This document shows positions 37,334 through 48,087 of a stretch of DNA of 48,994 nucleotides, in pieces. The DNA is taken from the NCBI RefSeq assembly GCF_904846175.1, contig NZ_CAJGZM010000013.1, positions 1-48,994 on the forward strand. The letters run 5' to 3'. A program made the translations under genes and the position numbers. The notes below the pieces were generated by a model. The model saw only the letters and a program-made list of their open reading frames with translations. It made no database searches and was not told the DNA's origin. Position 1 is the first letter of the stretch. Every line of letters starts with the position of its first letter. Source of the DNA: Psychrobacter immobilis. GTDB taxonomy: Bacteria > Pseudomonadota > Gammaproteobacteria > Pseudomonadales > Moraxellaceae.

Positions 37334-40300
37334 ATGTCACGTTTTTTTATTGATCGCCCTATTTTTGCATGGGTGATGGCTATTTTAGTCATGCTTATCG
37401 GGATAATATCGGTCATCAACCTACCGATTGAGCAGTATCCAGCAATCGCGCCGCCAACCGTCACGGTCAGTGCCAGCTATCCTGGTGCTAACGCTGAAAC
37501 TGTTGAAAACTCAGTCGTACAGATTATTGAGCAGCGCATGAAAGGGCTTGATGGCTTGATGTATATGAAGTCGTCAAGTGCCTCAAACGGTAGCGCCTCT
37601 GTACAGCTGTTCTTTGAGAACGGTACCGATTCTGATACCGCGCAGGTTCAGGTACAAAATAAATTGCAAGCTGCCATGAGCTCATTACCCGAGCAAGTAC
37701 AGCGTCAAGGCGTCAACGTTAATAAAGCCTCTGAAGGCTTTTTAGCCGTATTTGGTTTTGTGTCCGAAGATGGCAGTATGGATCCAGCTGATATCGGTGA
37801 CTATATCAACTCTAATGTTGTCGATCAGCTCAGCCGTGTCGAAGGGGTTGGTCAAGTCCAAGCATTCGGTGCCTCGTACGCCATGCGTATTTGGCTCGAT
37901 CCTGAACGTTTACGTGCCTATAGTTTAGTGCCATCCGACGTGGTTAATGCTGTGCGAGAGCAAAACGCTCAAGTATCTGCCGGTCAATTAGGTCAAGCAC
38001 CTGCTGAGGTCGATGAACAAGTTATTAATGCAACGGTCACCGTACAAAGCTATCTAAAGACACCTGACGAATTTAAAAATATTCTACTAAAAACCGACAG
38101 CTCAGGGGCGCAAGTGCGCTTAGGGGATGTTGCAAAGGTAGAAATTGGTAGTGAAAACTATAGTACCATTGCCTTATTTAATGGCCAACAGGCAGCTGGC
38201 CTTGCCGTTTCACTGGCAAGTGGTGCTAACGCGCTTGAAACTCGCGAATTGGTTGGTGACCGCGTCGCCGAGCTAGAAGCCAATTTCCCTATCGGTCTGA
38301 AATCAGTCATTCCTTATGACACGACCCCGTTTGTGCGCTTGTCTATTGAGCAGGTCGTCAAAACCTTAATCGAAGCGATTATATTAGTATTTATCGTCAT
38401 GTTCGTCTTTTTGCAGAACTGGCGCGCGACTATCATTCCAACCCTTGCTGTACCTGTGGTACTACTGGGTACTTTTGCAGTCCTGTATATCGCAGGATTT
38501 AGTATCAACGTCCTAACCATGTTTGCGATGGTACTATCCATTGGTCTATTGGTCGATGATGCGATTGTGGTGGTAGAGAACGTCGAGCGGCTATTGGAAG
38601 AAGATCAAAATATATCCATCAAAGACGCTACCATCCAATCAATGGGTGAGATTAGTAAAATCGTTGTTGGTATCGCACTTATCTTATCAGCAGTATTCGT
38701 ACCGATGGCATTCTTTGGTGGCTCAACTGGGGTAATCTATCGCCAGTTCGCCATTACCTTGATTACCAGTATGGTGCTGTCGGCGCTAGTCGCGCTTATC
38801 TTTACCCCCGCCCTATGCGTGACCTTACTAAAACGTAGTAAAAGTCATGAAAAAGGCAATTCTGAGAATCAAAAAGGCTTCTTTGGTTGGTTTAACCGCT
38901 CTTTCACAAAAGCCAGCCGCTCTTATGAAAAATCCGTCGGCAAAAGCTTCCGCCTTAAGTGGGTATATCTCATTATTTATGCTGTCATCATCGGTATTAT
39001 GGCAGTGGTATTCTTACGTATCCCCGGCTCGTTCTTACCAGAAGAAGATCAGGGTATTATGTTTACCGCCGTACAGCTACCCGCTGGTTCGACACTGAAT
39101 GAAACGCAAGCGGTGCTAGATAAAGTGAGCGCTTATTATAGTGGCCAGGAACCTGATAATGTGGCTTCAGCATTTACCATCGCAGGCTTTAGTTTTGTAG
39201 GACAAGGACAAAACGTCGGTATCGCCTTCGTAAAATTAAGCGACTGGGCAGATCGTAAGGGTGAAGAGAATACAGCACGGGCAGTCTCTGATCGTGCACA
39301 GGGTTATTTCTTTACCCAGATTAATGAAGCGACTGTCTTTAATATCATCCCACCAGCAATTAGTGGGCTTGGTAACTCTAGTGGTTTTGACTTGATGCTA
39401 CAGGATTCTGGTAACGTCGGGCACGAAGGTCTGTTAGAGGCACGCAACATGCTACTTGGCATGGCCGCTCAAAACGACAAAGTCGCAGGTGTGCGTCCAA
39501 ACGGACAAGAAGATGCGCCGCAGCTTAAAGTTGATATTAACCAAGAACAAGCCGCTGCTTATGGTTTGTCTATGGCAAATATCAATAGCGTGATCTCAAC
39601 GGCATGGGGTTCAAGTTATATCAACGACTTCATCGACCGTGGTCGTGTCAAACGTGTGTTTGTACAAGGTGAGCCTAGTAGCCGTACCAATCCTGATGAT
39701 ATCGGTAAATGGTATGTTCGTAACAATTCGGGCGATATGATTTCATTTGATGCTTTCTCTAGTAGTAAGTGGGAAACCGGTTCACCGGGTCTCACACGCT
39801 ATAACAGTTTGGCCTCAATGAATATCCAAGGTAGCGCCGCTCCTGGTCTCAGTACTGGCGAGGCGATGGAAGCCATGGAAGCTATGGTTGAACAGTTACC
39901 AGACGGTATCAGTTATGAATGGACAGGCTTGTCATTAGAAGAGCAAAAGTCAGGTGCACAAGCGCCGATGCTGTATGCTATCTCAATCTTAGTCGTATTC
40001 TTATGTCTTGCCGCCTTATATGAGAGTTGGTCAATTCCATTCTCAGTGTTGCTGGTAATTCCACTTGGTGTATTGGGAGCAGTGCTGTTTACTTGGTTTC
40101 GAGGTTTATCGAATGATATTTACTTGCAAGTTGGTCTACTCACGGTGGTCGGCTTGTCAGCCAAAAACGCCATCTTGATTATCGAGTTTGCAAGGGACCA
40201 TCAAGAAGAAGGCTATACCCTAAAAGAAGCTGTTATGACCGCCGCGCGTCAGCGTTTGCGTCCTATCATTATGACCTCACTTGCCTTTGGTCTCGGTGTT

Positions 40301-40582
40301 GTGCCATTATTCATCGCCACAGGTGCTGGTTCTGGTAGCCAAAACGCCATCGGTACCAGTGTGGTTGGTGGTGTTGTGACTGCGACATTATTAGGTATCT
40401 TCTTTATTCCGATGTTCTATATTTGGGTACGTAGTATGTTCCCGCACAAATACGAGAACAATAAGCCCAACGATAGAGATAATGGCAACGACGGTTTGCC
40501 TGACCCGCAAGGCCCTATGCCTTCTGACCCAACGCCTTCTGAGAGTTATCAGCCTGCAAGCTTTGGAGATAATACACAATGA
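37334..40582 (+). CDS. RND multidrug efflux transporter (AdeJ/AcrB/MexB type)
   Basis: Proton-driven trimeric pump of the HAE1 family, 1082 residues. It opens [17 protein letters not shown], the family-typical first helix. Proton-relay Asp408-Asp409 lies in [17 protein letters not shown] and the partner Lys944 in [17 protein letters not shown]. Porter and docking domains are full length ([39 protein letters not shown]). The sequence is closest by eye to Acinetobacter AdeJ. A 40-residue Asp/Asn/Pro-rich cytoplasmic tail follows the last helix. It starts 35 bases after the adaptor and overlaps the channel gene by ATGA. Confidence 0.96.
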   Translation: MSRFFIDRPIFAWVMAILVMLIGIISVINLPIEQYPAIAPPTVTVSASYPGANAETVENSVVQIIEQRMKGLDGLMYMKSSSASNGSASVQLFFENGTDSDTAQVQVQNKLQAAMSSLPEQVQRQGVNVNKASEGFLAVFGFVSEDGSMDPADIGDYINSNVVDQLSRVEGVGQVQAFGASYAMRIWLDPERLRAYSLVPSDVVNAVREQNAQVSAGQLGQAPAEVDEQVINATVTVQSYLKTPDEFKNILLKTDSSGAQVRLGDVAKVEIGSENYSTIALFNGQQAAGLAVSLASGANALETRELVGDRVAELEANFPIGLKSVIPYDTTPFVRLSIEQVVKTLIEAIILVFIVMFVFLQNWRATIIPTLAVPVVLLGTFAVLYIAGFSINVLTMFAMVLSIGLLVDDAIVVVENVERLLEEDQNISIKDATIQSMGEISKIVVGIALILSAVFVPMAFFGGSTGVIYRQFAITLITSMVLSALVALIFTPALCVTLLKRSKSHEKGNSENQKGFFGWFNRSFTKASRSYEKSVGKSFRLKWVYLIIYAVIIGIMAVVFLRIPGSFLPEEDQGIMFTAVQLPAGSTLNETQAVLDKVSAYYSGQEPDNVASAFTIAGFSFVGQGQNVGIAFVKLSDWADRKGEENTARAVSDRAQGYFFTQINEATVFNIIPPAISGLGNSSGFDLMLQDSGNVGHEGLLEARNMLLGMAAQNDKVAGVRPNGQEDAPQLKVDINQEQAAAYGLSMANINSVISTAWGSSYINDFIDRGRVKRVFVQGEPSSRTNPDDIGKWYVRNNSGDMISFDAFSSSKWETGSPGLTRYNSLASMNIQGSAAPGLSTGEAMEAMEAMVEQLPDGISYEWTGLSLEEQKSGAQAPMLYAISILVVFLCLAALYESWSIPFSVLLVIPLGVLGAVLFTWFRGLSNDIYLQVGLLTVVGLSAKNAILIIEFARDHQEEGYTLKEAVMTAARQRLRPIIMTSLAFGLGVVPLFIATGAGSGSQNAIGTSVVGGVVTATLLGIFFIPMFYIWVRSMFPHKYENNKPNDRDNGNDGLPDPQGPMPSDPTPSESYQPASFGDNTQ

Positions 40583-42393
40583 GTGCCCAAAAAACTTTTA
40601 CAACCAACTCAGCGGCGGTAGCAAATATTGCTACCACTGCGCAACCAGCGCTAGCAATACTGCGCAAAAATAGTGGTCGTCTAATCGGCTTAACCGCTTT
40701 AGCATTAAGCATGGCTGCTTGTAATACTATTCCTAAAGCTGATATGCGTCCTGTGCTTGCAGAGCCAAACGTGCCTATCGAGCAAGCCTATGGCGCGTTC
40801 GATAAGGAAACCGTGAGTAGCGCCAATCAGCCAAGTATCGCCGGTCAACGCTGGCAGAACTTTTATAGCGACGAACGCCTGAAAGGTCTGATTGCTTTAG
40901 GGTTAGAGAACAACAAAGACTTTGAAAGTGCGCGTTTAGCCATTGAAAAGGCACGCGCCCAATATCAAATCACCGACCTTAACGATCTACCTAGAATTGA
41001 TGGTCAGGCAGGATATTCTCGCAGACGCACATCAGGTCCGACAGGTTCAAATACTGGAGATGCTTATAGCGTCAACTTAGGACTAGCTAACTATGAATTA
41101 GACTTTTGGGGTAAAATTGCTAGCTTAAAAGATCAAGCATTGCAGAATTTTTTAGCCACTACTGCGGCGAAAGATTCAACCCAAATCAGCCTGATTAGTA
41201 ATATCGCCCAAAGTTATGCCAATTTAAGCTACAGTTTAGCGCAGTTAAAACTGGCAGAAGCGACAGTTGAAAGTCGTGAGAAATCACTATTTATTGCTGA
41301 TAAACGCTTTGAAGCTGGCATTGATCCTAAGCTGCCGTCTCTGCAAGCCAGTGCCTCATTAGAAAATGCCAAACTTGCTGTCCTACGGGCGCAAAGCAGT
41401 ATTTTAAAAGCGCGTAATGCCTTGCAGTTTTTGGTTGGTGGACCTATTCCGACCAACCTTATTCCGACGCCTGCGGTCAGCAATATCACCAACCAAAAGA
41501 TATTTAACGCTGGCTTACCAAGTGAGCTTTTACGCTATCGCCCAGACGTACTACAAGCGGAGTATAATTTAAAAGCCGCTGGTGCCAATATCGAAGTGGC
41601 CCGCGCCTCTTACTTCCCATCTATCAGCCTAGCCAGTAGTGTGGGTGTTAGTAGCGGCAGTTTAGATGACTTATTTAAAAGTGGTTCGGTTGGCTGGTCA
41701 TTTGGCCCAAGTATTAGCGTGCCTATCTTTGACGCTGGTCGCTTGGATGCCAATTACGATGTGGCTAAAATCGAGCGTGAACAAACGCTTGCAGGCTACG
41801 AGAAATCTATTCAAACGGCATTCCGCGAAGTATCCGACGTATTGGCTACACGCGCAACATTGGGCGATCAGCTTGAAGCTCAGTACCGTCTGCAAGATAA
41901 CTTTGAGCAAACGTATCAGATTGCCGATGCACGCTTTAAAGCTGGTATTGCAAACTATCTAGACGTGCTTGATGCACAACGCTCATTGTTCTCAACGCAG
42001 CAAGGTATCTTAGACTTAGAGCTACAAAAAATTGTCAGCCAAGTTGAGCTTTACCAAGTGCTAGGTGGCGGTGCTAATCTTGATGTACCGACGGCGATTC
42101 CTGTACCAAGTAAAAACTTAGTACAGTTGGTCAATCTGCCTGCCAATAGCAATAAAGCAAAAGCGGTCGATGCCATCGATGCAGCTAGCTCAGCGCGGGT
42201 TGCTTCTGTGCAAGAAGCGCAAGCGATTAAGCGCGCGCAACCAACACAAACAGCGACCTTTAATCCAACCGCAGTCGTCGATGTCAATAATGATGGCAAG
42301 ACAGATGCTGCGGTAGGCGTGGTCACTGAAAAGACTACTTTTAATGAGACCAGTGTTGAGCAAGTACCGGTTACGCAGATTGTTGAGCCTTAA
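40579..42393 (+). CDS. RND outer-membrane factor lipoprotein (AdeK/OprM type) with long C-terminal tail
   Basis: TolC-like outer-membrane channel of the operon; NodT family. It is 604 residues against about 480-490 usually. The lipobox LSMAAC puts Cys48 unusually far from the start because of a long N-region. The two OEP repeats are seen ([23 protein letters not shown] near 110-135; [32 protein letters not shown] near 320-355; [27 protein letters not shown] near 450-475). After the usual end (about 500) comes a 100-residue tail with [13 protein letters not shown], an EF-hand-like calcium loop. The ATGA overlap with the pump gene indicates coupled translation. Confidence 0.94.
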   Translation: MSAQKTFTTNSAAVANIATTAQPALAILRKNSGRLIGLTALALSMAACNTIPKADMRPVLAEPNVPIEQAYGAFDKETVSSANQPSIAGQRWQNFYSDERLKGLIALGLENNKDFESARLAIEKARAQYQITDLNDLPRIDGQAGYSRRRTSGPTGSNTGDAYSVNLGLANYELDFWGKIASLKDQALQNFLATTAAKDSTQISLISNIAQSYANLSYSLAQLKLAEATVESREKSLFIADKRFEAGIDPKLPSLQASASLENAKLAVLRAQSSILKARNALQFLVGGPIPTNLIPTPAVSNITNQKIFNAGLPSELLRYRPDVLQAEYNLKAAGANIEVARASYFPSISLASSVGVSSGSLDDLFKSGSVGWSFGPSISVPIFDAGRLDANYDVAKIEREQTLAGYEKSIQTAFREVSDVLATRATLGDQLEAQYRLQDNFEQTYQIADARFKAGIANYLDVLDAQRSLFSTQQGILDLELQKIVSQVELYQVLGGGANLDVPTAIPVPSKNLVQLVNLPANSNKAKAVDAIDAASSARVASVQEAQAIKRAQPTQTATFNPTAVVDVNNDGKTDAAVGVVTEKTTFNETSVEQVPVTQIVEP

Positions 42394-42458
42394 GCAGTCC
42401 TAGATGTTGTGATGTTGTGCGGTAACTTTCCTCACATAGACAGTCGATAACGACAATC

Positions 42459-42485
42459 AGCCCTACCGACTTGGTAGGGCTTTTT
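42459..42485 (+). terminator. Terminator of the RND operon
   Basis: AGCCCTACC-GACTT-GGTAGGGCTTTTT hairpin 65 bases after the channel gene stop. Confidence 0.9.
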
Positions 42486-42545
42486 GCTTTCGATAGTGAC
42501 TATTGGTTATAGTGGCTATTCGTTATAGTAGTGCTGGGTATAGTA
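42482..42545. repeat. Degenerate 16-bp repeats upstream of hemB
   Basis: GACTATTGGTTATAGT (42498-42513) and GGCTATTCGTTATAGT (42514-42529) are adjacent and share 14 of 16 bases; weaker copies flank them on both sides (GCTTTCGATAGT before, GCTGGGTATAGT after). Confidence 0.7.
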
Positions 42546-42661
42546 GAACATTATATTAACGACACTTTTATCATTTTCGCTGTGCCAATTTTATAAAAAC
42601 CTATGCTTTAAAACAGCTGATTCCATAAAGCTGATGAATAACAATACTTAAAATCAAATAA

Positions 42662-43678
<1,017 letters not shown>

Positions 43679-43701
43679 TATACATTAAATTATTTTGTAA
43701 T

Positions 43702-43746
43702 AAAAAAAACCGCGCTAGCTAATACATAAGCTGGCGCGGTTTTTTA
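43702..43746. terminator. Terminator between hemB and the GST-xi gene
   Basis: AAAAAACCGCGC-CAGCTTATGT-type stem: AAACCGCGCTAGCTTA-like left arm pairs with AGCTGGCGCGGTTTTTT. Convergent genes on both sides can use it. Confidence 0.8.
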
Positions 43747-43775
43747 TTAGCAGTATTTAAAAAGTTTAATAAAAT

Positions 43776-44753
43776 CTATAAATGCGCACGGTCATGCGGC
43801 TCATTAAAGTCAAGAACGGGACCGACAGGGATAATACGCGTAGGATTGATATTGGCATGGCTGGTGTAATAGTGCGCCTTAATATGCTCAATACTTACCG
43901 TCTCAGCAATACCGGGCACCTGATATAAATCACGTAGGTAACCCCAAAGGTTGGGGTAATCAACAATGCGGCGAATATTACATTTAAAATGCCCAACATA
44001 TACGGCATCAAAGCGTACCAGCGTGGTAAATAAACGCCAGTCTGCCTCAGTAATCGTATCACCGAGCAAATAACGTTGGTCAGCCAAACGTGCCTCTAAC
44101 GTGTCGAGCGCATCAAATAGCACTACTACTGCTTCTTTATAGGCAGCTTCGGTCGTGGCAAACCCTGCTTTATAAACTCCGTTATTAATTGCTGAATAAA
44201 CAAACTCATTGACCTTATCGATTTCTGCTAGCAACTCTGCTGGTAAAAAATTAACGGCTGTTGCCCCTACTTCATCAAAGGCTGAATTTAACATACGAAT
44301 AATTTCAGAGGATTCATTACTGACGATGGTATTGGTTTTTTTATCCAATAATATTGGTACCGTGACACGTCCGGTATAATCAGGCTTAGCAGCTACGTAA
44401 ACCTCATATAAATAATCCGCATTGACAATCGGATCGGCAATCACGCCAGCACCTTCTGCAAACGTCCAACCTTTATCGCCCATAAATGGATGCACTACAG
44501 ACAGCGAAATCATGTCCTCCAAACCTTTTAATTTGCGATAAATCGTAGTGCGATGTGCCCACGGGCATGCAAGCGACACATATAAATGATAGCGATTGGC
44601 TTCAGCTTTAAAGCCACCCACGCCTGTTGGGCCTGCACTGCCGTCGACTGTCACCCAATTCCTAAAACCGGCGTCTTCGCGCTCGAAACGTCCGCCGCTC
44701 ACCTCGGTGTCATACCATTTATCCTGCCATTGACCATCGACCAATAAGCCCAT
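43776..44753 (-). CDS. yqjG: Glutathionyl-hydroquinone reductase (GST xi class, YqjG type)
   Basis: Reduces glutathionyl-hydroquinones. It is 325 residues, the standard length of the Xi/ECM4 family. The catalytic Cys63 is in YVSLACPWAHRTTIYRKLKG, the family fingerprint. WTVDGSAGPTG-like N-terminal insert, NESSEIIRMLNSAFDE and LEARLADQRYLLGDTITEADWRLFTTLVRFD follow, then the C-terminal HYYTSHANINPTRIIPVGP, also diagnostic. Substrate in this organism is unknown. Convergent with hemB. Confidence 0.93.
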   Translation of the reverse strand: MGLLVDGQWQDKWYDTEVSGGRFEREDAGFRNWVTVDGSAGPTGVGGFKAEANRYHLYVSLACPWAHRTTIYRKLKGLEDMISLSVVHPFMGDKGWTFAEGAGVIADPIVNADYLYEVYVAAKPDYTGRVTVPILLDKKTNTIVSNESSEIIRMLNSAFDEVGATAVNFLPAELLAEIDKVNEFVYSAINNGVYKAGFATTEAAYKEAVVVLFDALDTLEARLADQRYLLGDTITEADWRLFTTLVRFDAVYVGHFKCNIRRIVDYPNLWGYLRDLYQVPGIAETVSIEHIKAHYYTSHANINPTRIIPVGPVLDFNEPHDRAHL

Positions 44754-45070
44754 ATCTTGCTCCGTTTTGTTTTAGTTTTAAATATATTTTATTAAAATGA
44801 CTACTATTAAAAATTACTGCTATCAAACAAGCAGTATTAAACGATTGTCAAAATCATAATGATTAAGTTTAGAGATTTATAATAACATTTCTATGTTGCC
44901 TAGCCATTAAGCTTTGTTTGTTTCTCAAATACTCTATAGTTTAAATAATAATCTTAATCTATTAGGTGAAGCTGCCTGACTCAAGTAAATCAAACTCCGA
45001 TATAGTCGGGGCAGTTCACCCTGTATCAGCATGAAAAATTTCCATTACACCAATAAATGAGAGAAATGTT
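44754..45070. other. 317-base spacer with a small inverted-repeat element
   Basis: AT-rich sequence between the yqjG start and the stop of the MgtC/DUF4010 gene. It holds a 56-base palindromic unit (44965-45020, below). Nothing else is recognised. Confidence 0.6.
44965..45020. repeat. 56-bp inverted-repeat unit resembling IS ends
   Basis: Outer ends GGTGAA / TTCACC; reading inward TGAAGCTGCCTGACT on the left and TGAACTGCCCCGACT (complement) on the right, 12 of about 15 bases alike with one inserted G. TGAACTGCCCC is similar to terminal repeats of IS3-family elements. It could be a solo remnant, a very small MITE, or a terminator of the gene at 45071. Confidence 0.4.
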
Positions 45071-46330
45071 TTAATTATTCGTCATGGTATATATCAAGAC
45101 AATTAAAACAGTCATGTGAATCATTTGGGTTGGAACAAAAGCAAGTGCGTATTGAAAACCACCCGTAATTACCGCATTAATTGATTTAGAAATTGCGTGT
45201 GTCGCTAAACCTAATAATAAGGCGAGCAATAAAATAGGGTTAGTTGGGCTCCCTTGCATGACTACGGCAGCCATTGCTGCATGCACCTCAAACATAGAAC
45301 TAAGTACGGTCCCTGCAATAAGACCTGCGTCACCCAGCCATAAACTTAAACCATAAACAAGTACTTGAATAATAGTAAGTGAAACTACAATGATACCTGC
45401 CTCTTTTAAACTAAACATGGGTGTATCAGCTAACTTAGCTTTCTCTTCAGATTGAGTGTTTCTCATCAACCATATTCCAGGAATAATTAACATTATAATG
45501 GCAATAATAGATGGGAATAATAAAATTTTAAGCCAACTAAAACTTACACCTGCAACAATAATAAGAAGTTGTACCACTGTTGCGACACAGGATATAAGGG
45601 CAGCTCCAGCATTTTCTTTTGCATCTGCACGACCATGACGAACTTCTATTCCAAGGCTTGCAATCGTGGCTGTACTGGACACAAATCCTGATGCTAAAGC
45701 AGATAAAAACATGGCGTGGCGTGATGGTAGAAGCCTCTTCGCCATATGTGCTAGTGCTTGAATGGCTAAAATCAATGTCAATAATTTTAAAATAATATAA
45801 GGATTTAGTACTGAACCCCAAAAAGCCCTATCGGGGGTTAAAGGAAGTGCAATTAAAAGTAAAGCCAGTAAAAAGATACCATCTTTGAATTCACGCTCAG
45901 TAATCCATTTAACCGCTACTCCATGCATTGAATGCTTTGTCACTAGAAGGAAGGTAAGGACGACTGTAAGTGCCGCTGCATAAGGAATATGCCATAAACA
46001 TAATCCGCCTATAAAATAGGTGAGTATAAAAGCAAGTTCAGTTGTTACACCTGGATCTTCAATTTGTTTATTAGTAGAGATGATACTGATACCACCTACT
46101 ATCAATGCCCCTATGAGTCCCATAAACAAGCCGAAAGAAAAGCAAATTGCCCCTAATAGAGAGCAAATTGCAAAAGATCTAATACCTGCAAAGCTGTGTT
46201 GATTTTCACGTTGTTTGCTACGCTCTCTTTCTAGACCAATGAGTAGTCCACAACCTAGTGCTGCAGTAGATGCAGTAATTAAGTTTTGGACAGGTTCAAT
46301 CGTAAATGCATTCTCTATTATGAAATTCAT
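45071..46330 (-). CDS. MgtC/SapB-DUF4010 family membrane protein
   Basis: A 419-residue multi-pass membrane protein. The N-terminal MgtC/SapB-like domain has AALGCGLLIGLERERSKQ and FAGIRSFAICSLLGAI. The C-terminal part (about 180-419) is a DUF4010 domain (LPLTPDRAFWGSVLNPYIILKL, LSALASGFVSSTATIASLG). Function unknown; possibly transport or Mg-related signalling. A TTG-started reading from 46357 adds nine residues without a ribosome site; the ATG at 46330 follows GAGAG and is preferred. It is AT-richer by eye than its housekeeping neighbours and lies between IS-like relics, suggesting acquired DNA. Confidence 0.85.
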   Translation of the reverse strand: MNFIIENAFTIEPVQNLITASTAALGCGLLIGLERERSKQRENQHSFAGIRSFAICSLLGAICFSFGLFMGLIGALIVGGISIISTNKQIEDPGVTTELAFILTYFIGGLCLWHIPYAAALTVVLTFLLVTKHSMHGVAVKWITEREFKDGIFLLALLLIALPLTPDRAFWGSVLNPYIILKLLTLILAIQALAHMAKRLLPSRHAMFLSALASGFVSSTATIASLGIEVRHGRADAKENAGAALISCVATVVQLLIIVAGVSFSWLKILLFPSIIAIIMLIIPGIWLMRNTQSEEKAKLADTPMFSLKEAGIIVVSLTIIQVLVYGLSLWLGDAGLIAGTVLSSMFEVHAAMAAVVMQGSPTNPILLLALLLGLATHAISKSINAVITGGFQYALAFVPTQMIHMTVLIVLIYTMTNN

Positions 46331-46387
46331 CCCACTCTCTATGATACCTGCTGTCAAATCCGTACAGTTAAACTTGGGAGATTTTGA

Positions 46388-46492
46388 TTACGCAGTATGA
46401 CGATAAAAATTAAACCACACCTGTCTTGGCGATCTATAGCCCAAACTCTTGTGAATCCTATGCTGATGCGCTTTAATATGAGTCTCATCTAT
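46388..46492 (-). pseudogene. IS3-family transposase (ORFB) C-terminal remnant
   Basis: On the minus strand the frame reads HQHRIHKSLGYRSPRQVW then FNFYRHTA and a TAA at 46390-46388. R-H-SLGYRSP is the C-terminal signature of IS3-family transposases. The frame is closed by a TAG at 46493-46495, so only about 34 residues are left. The DDE catalytic core is missing. Confidence 0.75.
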
Positions 46493-46495
46493 CTA

Positions 46496-46857
46496 TAAAC
46501 ACCCACTCACAGTATGAGTCTTTGATTAACAAAGTAGACAGCGCAATGAGCTTGTTGCTGCGAAACCAGCGCTGGTTTTTTGTCAGCAGTTTATCATCAA
46601 TTTTCAACACGCCCTACTATTACTGACCGATAGCATTAAGTATTAAAAAATTTGGTGGTGATCTAAAACATATGCTAGCGCTTGATAGTACCGCATCTTT
46701 TTTTCAGGTTAAAAGCATCTTGGTTAGACTGAGACGAGAACTTCAGCATATCAAATTCTTAACTCCTGTTGAGCTTGAACACGCTATCATAACCAGTGAG
46801 CAAGCCTCAAAAGAGTCAGTTTTTTATTTATTAAAGAGTGATGCCACGCCCTAGATT
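46496..46857. other. Decayed spacer between IS3 remnant and SDR gene
   Basis: Contains a perfect 16-bp palindrome AAACCAGCGCTGGTTT (46563-46578) running into more T, and a weak ORF (46672-46854). A minus-strand frame over 46500-46620 is open (KLLTKNQRWFRSNKLIA...) but not recognised. Probably remains of inserted elements. Confidence 0.4.
46672..46854 (+). CDS. Small hypothetical ORF, doubtful
   Basis: 60 residues, MLALDSTASFFQVKSILVRL at the start, mostly helical in character with a charged middle (RLRRELQHIKFL). No family is recognised. GGTGGTG lies 12 bases before the ATG, too far for a good ribosome site. It lies in IS debris and may be a fragment. Confidence 0.25.
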   Translation: MLALDSTASFFQVKSILVRLRRELQHIKFLTPVELEHAIITSEQASKESVFYLLKSDATP

Positions 46858-46897
46858 ACAAAAAAAAGGACAAACGACTGCTTGATAATCGTTTGTC
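46858..46897 (-). terminator. Terminator after the SDR gene
   Basis: A10 run then GGACAAACGA / TCGTTTGTCC hairpin, 21 bases past the SDR stop on the minus strand. Confidence 0.8.
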
Positions 46898-46917
46898 CAA
46901 TATTAGTTATACAACTT

Positions 46918-47664
46918 TTATCTTAATTTAATATCACCACCATCTGCCATCAGCGTTTGACCAGTCATATATTGACTATCCTCACTTAAAAGAAACGCCA
47001 CTACTGGTGCGATATCTGTTTTGGGATCGCCAAAACGATTCATGGGATTCTTTTTAGCGATTTCTTCGTACTGGTCAGGATGGGCTTCCTTCCAGTTTGC
47101 AACACCTTCGGTTAATGCCAATGGACAAACAATATTGACACGAATACCCTCTTTCGCCCATTCGTTTGCCGCCACTCGTGACAACCCTCGAATCGCTTCT
47201 TTAGCAGCAGCATAACTGCCTTGGTTTTCTTGACCATTAAGCGCGGCACCAGAGCCAAAATTAACGATAGCACCTTTTGTTGTTTTAAGTTCTGGATAGG
47301 CGGCTTTCATAAAGTTCAAAGTTCCTTTTAAGCCGGTATCCATAGATAAAGACCAATCCTCTTCGGTAAGCTCCATTAAAGGCTTTTGTCTGGAGGCGTG
47401 TGCATTATTTACCACACCCGTAAGTTTTCCAAACTTTGAAACAGCCATCTTTACCGCTTCTTCAGCAACTGAGGGTTTGGAGATGTCGCCCTTAAGAAAT
47501 GCAATATGATCAGGATTACTGTCAACTTTCTGCTGACCGGCAGCATCATCAAGATCTACCGCTATAACAGATGCGCCTCTTTGGGTTAGGACAGTGGTTA
47601 TTGCACCACCAATTCCTGCCGCCCCACCAGTGACAATAATGACATGATCTTTTAAATTTTTCAT
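46918..47664 (-). CDS. Short-chain dehydrogenase/reductase
   Basis: Classical SDR of 248 residues; NAD(P)-dependent oxidoreductase of unknown substrate. Cofactor motif TGGAAGIGG (12-20), acidic Asp37 in VIAVDLDD (NAD preference suggested), catalytic Ser138, Tyr151 and Lys155 (NFGSGAAL...GSYAAAKEA). The usual NNAG is NNAH (86-89). C-terminal MTGQTLMADGG is standard. It stands alone in the accessory end of the window with its own terminator. Confidence 0.9.
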   Translation of the reverse strand: MKNLKDHVIIVTGGAAGIGGAITTVLTQRGASVIAVDLDDAAGQQKVDSNPDHIAFLKGDISKPSVAEEAVKMAVSKFGKLTGVVNNAHASRQKPLMELTEEDWSLSMDTGLKGTLNFMKAAYPELKTTKGAIVNFGSGAALNGQENQGSYAAAKEAIRGLSRVAANEWAKEGIRVNIVCPLALTEGVANWKEAHPDQYEEIAKKNPMNRFGDPKTDIAPVVAFLLSEDSQYMTGQTLMADGGDIKLR

Positions 47665-48087
47665 AGTAATCCTTTCTTATTTAATTATAAATTTTTATTG
47701 AATTTAAACCAAAGCACCAAACGCTTGCTCTTATAGTAGGCTCAATTTACTACACAATTAAAAGTTGAAGGAACTTAAAGCAAGTTGCTGATAAGCCTAA
47801 TAGCCATAGTAAATTTAGCTTTAATAATTCCTTGGTCTAATAGCTTCCGCTCTTATATCTTTCCACTAAAGTACATTCACGTAGCGTTAAATAATTCACC
47901 ACTCCTAGAACAATAGTAGCGATAATATCGATGATGACTAGAGCTGAAACTAAAGAGACTTCGAGCTTACCTACCACCTTTAGTCTACCGCGTTGAAAGC
48001 CTTATCTTAGTGAGTATTTGTTTGAGTGATATTGTTTGAGGTTATGGAGAGTATCGCTATTATTGCTATAGAAAAGTGAATAAACAG
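47665..48087. other. 423-base spacer with a possible membrane-protein remnant
   Basis: No intact gene of normal size. On the minus strand a GTG-started frame at 47977-47837 encodes 46 residues with one hydrophobic helix. The rest is AT-rich. Confidence 0.5.
47837..47977 (-). CDS. Possible small membrane protein or C-terminal remnant
   Basis: The frame reads VVGKLEVSLVSALVIIDIIA then TIVLGVVNYLTLRECTLVER and stops at TAG. One membrane helix is predicted by eye. There is no ATG and no clear ribosome site; an upstream TAA closes the frame nine codons earlier. It may be the tail of a lost transporter gene. No family recognised. Confidence 0.25.
   Translation of the reverse strand: MVGKLEVSLVSALVIIDIIATIVLGVVNYLTLRECTLVERYKSGSY

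Noticed and set aside
46563..46580. Terminator at the 16-bp palindrome followed by T
   Set aside because: The stem has no loop of its own and no gene ends just upstream; kept only as a note.
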